Shown here piece after piece: positions 27,050 through 34,498 of a stretch of 64,000 nucleotides of DNA (position 1 is the first letter of the stretch; each line of letters begins with the position of its first letter). This DNA is from a virus. The DNA lies in IMG/VR virus record IMGVR_UViG_3300028800_000062, positions 62,001 to 126,000 of that record. One strand, given 5' to 3'. The notes beneath the pieces are model-generated. The model saw only the letters and a list, made by a program, of their open reading frames with translations. It had not been told where the DNA came from and did no database searches. A program made the translations under genes and the position numbers.

Positions 27050-28677
27050 GACGTCTCCTGTGGTTAGTCTTGCTGGTCGCGCCAGTCTTCGCGCAGACTT
27101 GCAATATTCTGACACCGAGCAACTGTAAGGACACTGGTTCGCCGGTTGGTTTTACCGGCAACCAGGCCTGCTCGGCGACGGACTTACTGCCTGGCGGAGC
27201 TTGCCAGAACGGCCTGTATGCCCAGTCTCCCACACTGAAGTCCTTCGTGACCGGTTTGTCTACTTCTTTGCCGGCATTGACGAGTTGGGCCGCGGCACAG
27301 CCGGCCAAGCCGCCAATCTATTTCTCAGGCGAACTGGTGCCGCTGTCCATGAATTACGTCAACCTGGATTCGCACTCCTGCGGAGGTTCCGGGGTGACCA
27401 AGTCCCTCAGTCCCTGCCCCTGGAACAATTACCTGAATGCCAACGCCTGGACGGATAAGCTGGTCAACGCACCACCATCCGGTGTGGGCTTGAACTCGCT
27501 GGATATCAATATCTGGACCAGCCCTCTGTTTACCTCGTCAACCTACGCGGCCGCCTGCACGAGTTATATCGCTGCAGGTGGCGGCAACATCTGTTCTTCG
27601 ATCGTGGCCAGCGTGACGGCCAACAGTCCGCAGGGTGCCTGTACGCAATGCACCGCCTCCAATATCGCCTGGTGGGCGCGCGGACTGACCACCTACCAGA
27701 ATGCGATCGCGCATATCAAGGCTAAGGCAGGTGTGCGGCTCCGGCTGGCACCAATGATCAATGGCGATACGCTGCTGGCCTGCAACATGAATCAGGGAGT
27801 TGGCAACTGGACCGCTCAACAGTTGCAGGATTGTATGATTCCCGCCGAAATCGCCATGGCAGCCTTGTGGAGTGTGGATGATCTTTCCATCTGGCACGAA
27901 CCTTGTGGCGTGGCCAAGCTGGTAATGAACGGCGGGACAGGTGGTTGTGTGCCGGCTGTTAGCGACCTGCACGCTATGATCACGATGGCTATCCCGCTAC
28001 TGAATGCCGCTTCCATCAACCCCAATATTCAGTTGGGTGCAGGTGTGACCGCGGGTGATATCGGAGGCATTCCGTATAATGCCAGCAATTCCGGCAACTA
28101 CTGGTCGGACTGGTTCACGATCCCTGGATTGAACTTCCAAGGTATCGACGCTTATCCTATTTCTAGTCAGCCGAGCAGCAACTACTTCACTTATACGATC
28201 AACGTCTTCACCATGATGACCCAGGACGCAATCGCGCATGGCAAGAAAGTATGGGACAGCGAGTCGGCGCCGCCGAGATGGGAAACCACAAATGCGTCGA
28301 TCGGTGCCGGTGAAAGCTCCGCTTACCTGGGGTGCGGCGATCAGGAGTGGTATAACGACGGAACCGGGCCGGCCTGGCTGCTCGCCTATACGTCTTATGG
28401 GCGGGCCGTAGGGCTAACCGGCTTCAGTCTGTTCGGTACGGAGATGTGGCTCGTCCAATCGACGGATCCAAACAATAACCACTGCAGTTCGAGCGGGGAT
28501 GGAACTCCGGGGCAATTCGACCAGTGGGCTCTCAATGCAGCGATCACCAATGCTCCGCTCTCCCCTTTGGGAACAGTGATGGGTCAAATCACATCGGATA
28601 ATTCCACGGATACGGTGCCGGGAGTCTCTTTGACAGGTAGGGCACGGCTGACCGGCCGCGCGAGATTAGGACGGTAA
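27046..28677 (+). CDS. Secreted clan GH-A-like glycoside hydrolase
   Basis: 543 residues, ATG 27046 overlapping the previous stop (ATGA). Signal peptide MRRLLWLVLLVAPVFA before Q. The pattern of a TIM-barrel retaining glycosidase is visible: SIWHEP at 282-286 with probable acid/base Glu285 (clan GH-A usually has NEP), an aromatic-rich GIDAYPIS strand near 367, and KKVWDSESAPPRW with candidate nucleophile Glu406. The short C-terminal tail repeats LTGRARL. Substrate unknown; a host exopolysaccharide or capsule is the likely target. It closes the run of secreted proteins. Confidence 0.65.
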   Translation: MRRLLWLVLLVAPVFAQTCNILTPSNCKDTGSPVGFTGNQACSATDLLPGGACQNGLYAQSPTLKSFVTGLSTSLPALTSWAAAQPAKPPIYFSGELVPLSMNYVNLDSHSCGGSGVTKSLSPCPWNNYLNANAWTDKLVNAPPSGVGLNSLDINIWTSPLFTSSTYAAACTSYIAAGGGNICSSIVASVTANSPQGACTQCTASNIAWWARGLTTYQNAIAHIKAKAGVRLRLAPMINGDTLLACNMNQGVGNWTAQQLQDCMIPAEIAMAALWSVDDLSIWHEPCGVAKLVMNGGTGGCVPAVSDLHAMITMAIPLLNAASINPNIQLGAGVTAGDIGGIPYNASNSGNYWSDWFTIPGLNFQGIDAYPISSQPSSNYFTYTINVFTMMTQDAIAHGKKVWDSESAPPRWETTNASIGAGESSAYLGCGDQEWYNDGTGPAWLLAYTSYGRAVGLTGFSLFGTEMWLVQSTDPNNNHCSSSGDGTPGQFDQWALNAAITNAPLSPLGTVMGQITSDNSTDTVPGVSLTGRARLTGRARLGR

Positions 28678-28689
28678 GCGAGGATCCCT

Positions 28690-28935
28690 ATGTTTCAGTC
28701 TTTTAGCGATGTACAAACGGCTGTGGATGCACTGACTGCGCGGGTCAATGCTCTCGATGGGCAGAATCTCCCGAATCCGTCCACAGCCGCCATCAATGTG
28801 TTGCAGGCTAATGTTGCCGGCGCTCAGGAGACCATCAATCAGCTGGTGCTCACCCTGGATTCCCAATTACAGGACCTGCAGACCACAGTCAATAACCTGC
28901 AACTGGCGGTGAACCGGCTCAACGGCATATCATGA
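28690..28935 (+). CDS. Small coiled-coil protein
   Basis: 81 residues, ATG 28690 with GAGG upstream. Nearly the whole chain is heptad-like (VQTAVDALTARVNAL, LQDLQTTVNNLQLAVNRL), predicting a trimeric or dimeric coiled coil. There is no signal peptide or membrane segment. Its stop overlaps the start of the next gene (ATGA). Perhaps a trimerising adaptor or chaperone for the fibres. Confidence 0.7.
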   Translation: MFQSFSDVQTAVDALTARVNALDGQNLPNPSTAAINVLQANVAGAQETINQLVLTLDSQLQDLQTTVNNLQLAVNRLNGIS

Positions 28936-29111
28936 TTCTGAATCTGACTGAATCGGAGATCGAGGTGTTGTGGTGGGCGGTTGGAAACAGCCGCCGCGTC
29001 CTGCATCCGGATCCGGCCACTAATGTGACCTGTCAATGTTCTTGTTGTACGGCTTTTCGCAGAGTGGATGAGCGCTTCCGGGACGTGGTCGCCAACCGGC
29101 ACCGCGTCTAA
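28932..29111 (+). CDS. Small Cys-rich protein
   Basis: 59 residues, ATG 28932 overlapping the previous stop (ATGA). The sequence begins MILNLTESEIEVLWWAV and contains CQCSCCTAF, four cysteines in six residues, then a basic helix. It may bind a metal ion. It is the last gene of the plus-strand block, and its stop overlaps by four bases the stop end of the convergent gene. Function unknown. Confidence 0.6.
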   Translation: MILNLTESEIEVLWWAVGNSRRVLHPDPATNVTCQCSCCTAFRRVDERFRDVVANRHRV

Positions 29112-29827
29112 CGGAAGGCTCCCGCGGCGGCGGCGCCGGTGAGCATGCCGGCCGCGGTCGGGGCAATGGCGCCGGTGATGGATAACGGGATCCGAAGCCA
29201 GTTGGGAAGAGGCTTGGTAGCGATCGCCAGGTTCGTCATCATGTGTTCCGTAGCCTGGCTGGCCTTGGCGCTGGCATCCGTGGTAATGGCCACGTTGTGA
29301 CCGATGTCCTTCCAGGTGACTAGCATACTTGGCAGTGCGCGCTGAAAGTCCCGGCTGGATTCGGCCAGCTCGCCGGCGGTGACTTTTGAGGCCGCCACCA
29401 GTCCCAGCAGCTGCGGATGCAGATCCTTGATGGTCTTATCCGTATCAAGCACCGTCTGATCCAGGTGCGCGGTGATCGCTCCGGCGTTCTGGAGTACCGG
29501 CTGCAGATCGGTGCGCAGCCCATGCACTTCGCCTACCGCAGTATCCACACGTTCGAGACCTTCCTGAATACTGACATGCGCGGTATCCACACCGTGGCGG
29601 ATCTCAGTCTGGGACGCGAAACGCAGATCCGTGAGCTGCCCGTGCACTTCCTTCAGTAATTCTCCGCGTGTACGATCGAGCTGTGCATTGATCAAGGACC
29701 GGGTCTTGTCCGATTCCCTCTGGGCCACGCCGAACTGAGCTTTGACCAGCGCGCGGGCGTCCAGGAGCAGCAGGCACAGACAGATGGTAACGGCGACAGC
29801 GCAGCCGGCGTAGATGTATTTACCCAT
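29108..29827 (-). CDS. Membrane-anchored coiled-coil protein
   Basis: 239 residues, ATG at 29827 inside the end of the upstream gene (ATGGGTAA). Residues about 5-22 are a transmembrane segment (YIYAGCAVAVTICLCLLLL). About 25-190 is long, charged and helical, consistent with a coiled coil. The C-terminus (about 205-239) is hydrophobic and Gly/Ala rich (LSITGAIAPTAAGMLTGA). Topology resembles chemoreceptor- or spanin-like helical rods, but I see no family signature. Its position next to a Gly-zipper protein suggests an envelope-interacting virion or lysis component. Confidence 0.6.
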   Translation of the reverse strand: MGKYIYAGCAVAVTICLCLLLLDARALVKAQFGVAQRESDKTRSLINAQLDRTRGELLKEVHGQLTDLRFASQTEIRHGVDTAHVSIQEGLERVDTAVGEVHGLRTDLQPVLQNAGAITAHLDQTVLDTDKTIKDLHPQLLGLVAASKVTAGELAESSRDFQRALPSMLVTWKDIGHNVAITTDASAKASQATEHMMTNLAIATKPLPNWLRIPLSITGAIAPTAAGMLTGAAAAGAFR

Positions 29828-30410
29828 GGAGAAAAGCTCCTTCTTTGCCTAGATATTGGCGAGCGTTCAGCAGGCTGCGCGACATTTCCTGCGCGGCGGC
29901 CTGGCGCATCGTCCAGGCGGGCTCGCTATCCACGTAATCGCCTCCGGTCTGCAGCCTGGTCATGTTCCGGCCGGCGTCGGCGGCATACTGCATCGCTTTG
30001 CCAACAGAGGCCTGCAACATCGGATCGAGAACAAAGCCTCCCACCAGGCCTCCCAGGCCGCCTCCTAAAGCCGTGCCGATGGCCATACCGAGGAAGGGCG
30101 TGGCGCCGGCAGCAAATGCGGACAGTTTGTGGCGATGGGGTGCTTGTGCCGCGCTGAATAGCGCGATCGGTAAACCGAAAGTGAGATAACCGCCCAGCAG
30201 GGAACCGCCCGCTAATTTGCCAGCGTCGTTCAGGTGCGGTCCAGCTTCCTTGATACCTGCCCAAGCCGTGGCTCCGCGCTTTCCCCGCTCGGCAAACATG
30301 GCGGGGATGATTCCCTGCCGGGAAACCAGGTTTCCCCAGTTGCCGGGCCACAGCATCCGGGCCATGTCATCGACTTGCCCGCCTACTATCGGAACTCCGA
30401 ATATGTTCAT
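29820..30410 (-). CDS. Gly-zipper hydrophobic protein, possible internal/ejected virion protein
   Basis: 196 residues, ATG at 30410 overlapping the upstream stop (TGATG). The central region has glycine-zipper hydrophobic runs (GGSLLGGYLTFGLPIALF, then GMAIGTALGGGLGGLVGGF) of the type that inserts into membranes. N- and C-termini are polar. Such proteins occur as channel-forming ejection proteins or holin-like factors; no family was recognised. Confidence 0.55.
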   Translation of the reverse strand: MNIFGVPIVGGQVDDMARMLWPGNWGNLVSRQGIIPAMFAERGKRGATAWAGIKEAGPHLNDAGKLAGGSLLGGYLTFGLPIALFSAAQAPHRHKLSAFAAGATPFLGMAIGTALGGGLGGLVGGFVLDPMLQASVGKAMQYAADAGRNMTRLQTGGDYVDSEPAWTMRQAAAQEMSRSLLNARQYLGKEGAFLHG

Positions 30411-30868
30411 CAGGCAGCCTTGGCGTATCCCATCAGGCGGTCTTTGGCGCCCTTCGGGTCTTTAACGATCTGGTGTTCCCAGAGAAGCATCAGGTGGTAA
30501 CCGGCGTTGGTCAGGAAAGTAAACCGTCGCGCATCCCGCCGGCGCCAGCGCAATTGTTGCTTGGTCAGACTCGAAGTTGGGTTACATACCGGGCAGCTGT
30601 GCCAATAACAGCCCTGGACTTCCAGTACGGTTTGTGGCGGCAGGAAGAAGTCCACGTGCGTCCTGGAGATGGCATGCTCCGACTTATAGGGGATGCCCAG
30701 TTCCAGCAGCCAGCCTTCGACGATCGCCTCGATTCCGGATTGCTTGTGTACCTTGCGCTGAATTGTGTGCCAGGAGTGTCCCCGGCGGGCTTTGGCCTTA
30801 GCCGAGACCACCAGGCGCAGCTTGCGTTTGCGCGCGGGAGGTTTAGTCCCTTTGCACTTCCGGGCCAT
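30410..30868 (-). CDS. Vsr-like (very short patch repair type) endonuclease
   Basis: 152 residues, ATG 30868 overlapping the upstream stop (TAATG). After a basic N-terminal 40 residues, the chain shows the restriction-endonuclease-like core: Asp73 in HVDFFLP, then LEVQGCYWHSCPVC (Glu83, Gln85, His90, Cys92, Cys95), closely paralleling the Vsr VDGCFWHxH block, and NAGYHLMLLWEHQI matching the Vsr C-terminal strand. Vsr enzymes nick at T:G mismatches. Here it could act in repair, homing or packaging. Its location inside a structural cluster is unusual. Confidence 0.7.
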   Translation of the reverse strand: MARKCKGTKPPARKRKLRLVVSAKAKARRGHSWHTIQRKVHKQSGIEAIVEGWLLELGIPYKSEHAISRTHVDFFLPPQTVLEVQGCYWHSCPVCNPTSSLTKQQLRWRRRDARRFTFLTNAGYHLMLLWEHQIVKDPKGAKDRLMGYAKAA

Positions 30869-31653
30869 TAGAGCGCCCGAGCAAGTACGTGTAGGATCCC
30901 CGTCGGCGCGGTTGTGTCTGTGATCAGGTTTACGGTCAATCCTGAACCGTTCGCCAGTTTGACGAAGTCGCCGACCACGACGGCATCGAAAGTAGCTGGA
31001 GTGCCGTGACCTGTGGGCGTATCCGCGTCCACCGGGATCTCGATGCTGAACGTGGGGGTGTAATTATTGTCAGCAAAAGGCGGTGAGAACAGCACGGTGA
31101 CCGGATTGATGCCGGCCGGTAGGGCGGTGAACGGGAGAGACAGGCCACGGAAGTTACTGGCCGCCAGGGTAGCGCTCGAAACGCTGGCCGCCATGCTGTT
31201 CAACGTGGTCTGAATACTCAGTACGGAGTTCTGCAGCGCCTGCACGGAGTTCTGCAGGTTGTTCTGGTTGGTGGTGGCCAGGCGGGTCTGCAGGGCCAGA
31301 ATCTGGGCATTGACGCTGTCCATGGAGGCACTGAGGGATTGCTGCGCGTTGGAGAGCGAGGACAGTACATCCGACACCAGGTAGAAGTTGCCGTTCTGGT
31401 CGTGAAACAACGGACTGTCGATACTGCGGCTGGCGTAGGCGGTGGACCCGTCGAGTCCGGAAGCCGCGGCAGTCGGCAGGGCATTAATCACCGGCAGGAT
31501 CTGTTCATTAACCAGGTTGCAGATCTCCGCCAGGTCGTTCAGGACTTCTTCCTGGAAGGCGTTGAAATCGGAACTGGAGGGGGATCCGTTCAGCGGAACT
31601 TTGGCCACCACGGTGGTCAGCTCTACGGTGGGCAGATCAAGGTTCGTATTCAT
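30868..31653 (-). CDS. Phage appendage protein with coiled coil and C-terminal beta domain
   Basis: 261 residues from ATG 31653; an in-frame GTG at 31674 would add seven residues but has no clear ribosome site. Residues about 30-170 are helical with Gln/Asn/Ser heptads (NAQILALQTRLATTNQNNLQ). Residues about 175-261 form a beta domain (LPAGINPVTVLFSPPF). The arrangement is that of a short fibre or fibre connector. Downstream of the appendage-protein run. Confidence 0.6.
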   Translation of the reverse strand: MNTNLDLPTVELTTVVAKVPLNGSPSSSDFNAFQEEVLNDLAEICNLVNEQILPVINALPTAAASGLDGSTAYASRSIDSPLFHDQNGNFYLVSDVLSSLSNAQQSLSASMDSVNAQILALQTRLATTNQNNLQNSVQALQNSVLSIQTTLNSMAASVSSATLAASNFRGLSLPFTALPAGINPVTVLFSPPFADNNYTPTFSIEIPVDADTPTGHGTPATFDAVVVGDFVKLANGSGLTVNLITDTTAPTGILHVLARAL

Positions 31654-31696
31654 TGGTAAAAGGTACCCTTTCACCAGTTGTTAGTATAGGTGCGGA

Positions 31697-32962
31697 TCAA
31701 TAAACGTTCTCGAGATAAGCACCCGTAAAGATGGGGGTTAATGCCCGGTTGGCACTGGACAACTGCACTCGCAGAGTGGCTGGAACCTGCGCCGGACCTT
31801 GGACGTAGATTACCTGGAACGTGCGGCCGCTTTCGTTCGAGAAGTCCCCGTTGATGATGGGCACGCGGAGCAGCTGCCATTGCAGGTTGACTTCCTGTAC
31901 ACCGACGTACTCGTGCGTCAGTCCCGGCTGCAGCTGTGTAGGATCCAGCCCGTAAGCCACGTTCATGTATTCGTTGGCTGCTACATCCAACACATCGAGA
32001 GAGCTCGGGTATATTGAGGCAGGCAGCATGTAGGGATTCTGGCTGCCAGTGGGGCATAGAACCCAGCTGGTGTTGATCTGAGTGTTCTGTGCCACATCCG
32101 TAACTCCCGGCAAAGACAGGATGTCGTCGGGATTGACCTTTTGTGGCAATTGGTCGCCCAGGGTCAGATAGTAGTTTAGGCCGGCGGGCGCCCGGAAGCG
32201 CACCTGGCTGGTAACCGGCGCGATCATCACCGGCTTGCTCACGAATTCCGAATACAGCTGGTAATCGACGATGTACACGTTCAGGTTCGACAAGCCGAAA
32301 GTGAAAGCGGTTCCGCTCAGAGTATCCGGATGCGTTGGCGTGATCTCCACCCGAAGATACTGAAAAGATTGGTTATTGAACCAGGCATTGACCCTGGATC
32401 CATTCTGCGAAACGCCGGCCGCCGCTTCCCAGGTGACTCCGGTCTGGCTGCCGTAGACCTGGATGACAGGGGTTCCAGGAGGCATGGTGGCGTCAAATAC
32501 CAGCAGCGTAAGGGCCTGCGCATTATAAAGCTGGAGTTCGAAGATGCCGGTGGGCATGGAGTCGTCGGTCAGGCTGACCTGGTACATGTCGCCGAACTGG
32601 TTCACCGTGCCGGTAGCCGAGGAAAAGACCGTCGACTTGATATTAGCCTCCACCAGGGTCGTCGATTCACGCAGAGTGACCGCCTGGCTGTCCGCCCGCA
32701 CCGCGGCGCTGGTCAGGGTCTGGTCAATATCCAGAAAGTCGCTGGTGATGAACCGGCAGGCGATATCCGGCGAGAGCAGTCGCACGGCCCGTTGCCGGCG
32801 GGAGGTCAGCGCATTGAAATCCTGCTCGAAGCGAAACAGGGTGTCCTGCTGAACCTGCGCCATGGCCGCCAGCACTTGGCTGCCGGTGTTCTGCAGTGCA
32901 GACAGCAGCCCCATCAGCTGGCTGGCGGATGACGCCGTGTTATCGCTCAAGTTGGTAGACAT
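31697..32962 (-). CDS. Virion appendage protein, helical N-terminus plus jelly-roll
   Basis: 421 residues, ATG 32962 overlapping the upstream stop. Residues 1-75 are helical; about 100-210 look like a discoidin/F5-8C-type jelly roll (VIQVYGSQTGVTWEAA then FQYLRVEITP); the C-terminal half is a further beta domain ending in FTGAYLENVY. The next two upstream genes have the same general plan, so the three may be diverged paralogues of one appendage protein. No enzymatic motif. Confidence 0.6.
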   Translation of the reverse strand: MSTNLSDNTASSASQLMGLLSALQNTGSQVLAAMAQVQQDTLFRFEQDFNALTSRRQRAVRLLSPDIACRFITSDFLDIDQTLTSAAVRADSQAVTLRESTTLVEANIKSTVFSSATGTVNQFGDMYQVSLTDDSMPTGIFELQLYNAQALTLLVFDATMPPGTPVIQVYGSQTGVTWEAAAGVSQNGSRVNAWFNNQSFQYLRVEITPTHPDTLSGTAFTFGLSNLNVYIVDYQLYSEFVSKPVMIAPVTSQVRFRAPAGLNYYLTLGDQLPQKVNPDDILSLPGVTDVAQNTQINTSWVLCPTGSQNPYMLPASIYPSSLDVLDVAANEYMNVAYGLDPTQLQPGLTHEYVGVQEVNLQWQLLRVPIINGDFSNESGRTFQVIYVQGPAQVPATLRVQLSSANRALTPIFTGAYLENVY

Positions 32963-34497
32963 TAGAATGTTCTCCTGAAACTGACTTGGTACAGCCGGGG
33001 CGTGTAATATCCTTTGCGAGCCACCAGGCCGGCATTGGCTAAAGCGGAGGTCTGGTAGCAGATCAGCACGTTGGGCATGCCTTCCGAGCTGGAGAAGGTC
33101 AGCGTATTGCCGTTGAACTGATAGACATCCGGACCCAGCAGAGCGTTGCTCTGGTAAACGGTCAGGGTATTGGGAAGCGGCGTCTCCTGCAATACCAAAG
33201 ACCGGGTGTCGTTGCTGGGCGGGTTCTGCGGCTGGATGTTGATCTTGATGCTGCGCTGCAGGATGTTATTGCCCATATCTAGCGTGGCGATGTTGTTGAT
33301 CTGGAACCAGCCGGTGGTCGCCGGATCCGCGCCTGGGTCATTGATGGGCGAGGCGGCTTGCGCAAAGTTGGCGTCCAGCCTCTGCAGCATAGCGCGGTAC
33401 CAGCAGGTGGTTGCACCAAGATCGATCTCTTGGCCCGGCACAAGCCCCTGGAAGCTGAGCCCGTCATAACTGATTTGATGGGTAATCGAAGTCAACTGGT
33501 CGGCCTGGTGTGAAACGGCATCGAAGTTGACCATTCCCAAGCTGTCAAAGGTGATCGGATCGGTTTGTACTGAAGCTGTGGTGTCGTAGGTGCGTGCGGA
33601 GAAATAGATGTTGCGCAGGGAGATCTGATTGGCGCCGGTTTGGTCCTCGAGCACCAGGCGTAATTGCGAGACATGCCGCGGATCGAAGTCCAGTGTGACA
33701 TCTCCGGAAAACTTGTTGGAGCTGCCATCGAGAGACAAGTCTTCCGCCTGCAGTTCGGCGCGCAGGTCTTCGATGAGCACTCCGTCCGGCGACGAGACCA
33801 ACTTGTTCAGATAAATTCCCTGATAGCTGTTGAGTTCAATGGTGATCCGGTTCAGGATCGTCGGCGTGGCAAAGGTGAAGAACAGTTCCAGCAGGGATCC
33901 ATTCCAGGTCACGTAGGTGGTCAGATCTCCATCCAGCAGGTCGCTAAGGTTGCCGGTCAGTGTCCCCGTATCGCAGTTCACACCCAGGACCACCGTGGAG
34001 GGAACCGCCGGCTGATCCGTGAGCAGTGGCAGGAATGCCGCGCCCACGCCGAAGTCGATCGAGGCAGAGGTGTGTGCCGCGTCGAGCACCTCGTTATCGA
34101 TGAAGTTCTCCTGATACTTCTGGCGGGTGGAGGTATAGACCTGTTTTCGCACCTGCTGGCGCAGTGAGTTCTGGGTAGTGGCTGCCAGATTGAATAACTG
34201 GGCCGCGTCTTGTTCGAGGGCCAGCAGCTGCTGACTGATGCCGAGGGCATCTTGGCTGAGTAGGCTCAGGTTCTGGTATATATCATCCGCCACCGCCGGG
34301 GTCTCACCATGCAAGGGGACCAGCCGGGAGACCTGGTTGCCCTGGGCTATGATGGCATTCAACAGGCTGTAGATCTGGGATTGCAACTCGACTTGCGTGG
34401 GCATGGAGAGACTTCGTGCAGTCTGCAGCAGATTGTTGAGCCTGGACTGCAGAAGTTGGTCTCCACTCGATAAGTTGAGATTGTTGAGAGTAGACAT
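32962..34497 (-). CDS. Virion appendage protein with discoidin-like domain
   Basis: 511 residues, ATG 34497. Residues 1-140 are helical (QVELQSQIYSLLNAIIAQ). Residues about 165-290 have the F5/8C/discoidin look: LLDGDLTTYVTW, then LLELFFTFATPTILNRITI and RHVSQLRLVLED. Such domains bind glycans or other proteins. The C-terminus (about 400-511) is another beta domain. Likely a structural protein of the tail tip or of side fibres. Confidence 0.62.
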   Translation of the reverse strand: MSTLNNLNLSSGDQLLQSRLNNLLQTARSLSMPTQVELQSQIYSLLNAIIAQGNQVSRLVPLHGETPAVADDIYQNLSLLSQDALGISQQLLALEQDAAQLFNLAATTQNSLRQQVRKQVYTSTRQKYQENFIDNEVLDAAHTSASIDFGVGAAFLPLLTDQPAVPSTVVLGVNCDTGTLTGNLSDLLDGDLTTYVTWNGSLLELFFTFATPTILNRITIELNSYQGIYLNKLVSSPDGVLIEDLRAELQAEDLSLDGSSNKFSGDVTLDFDPRHVSQLRLVLEDQTGANQISLRNIYFSARTYDTTASVQTDPITFDSLGMVNFDAVSHQADQLTSITHQISYDGLSFQGLVPGQEIDLGATTCWYRAMLQRLDANFAQAASPINDPGADPATTGWFQINNIATLDMGNNILQRSIKINIQPQNPPSNDTRSLVLQETPLPNTLTVYQSNALLGPDVYQFNGNTLTFSSSEGMPNVLICYQTSALANAGLVARKGYYTPRLYQVSFRRTF

Positions 34498-34498
34498 G

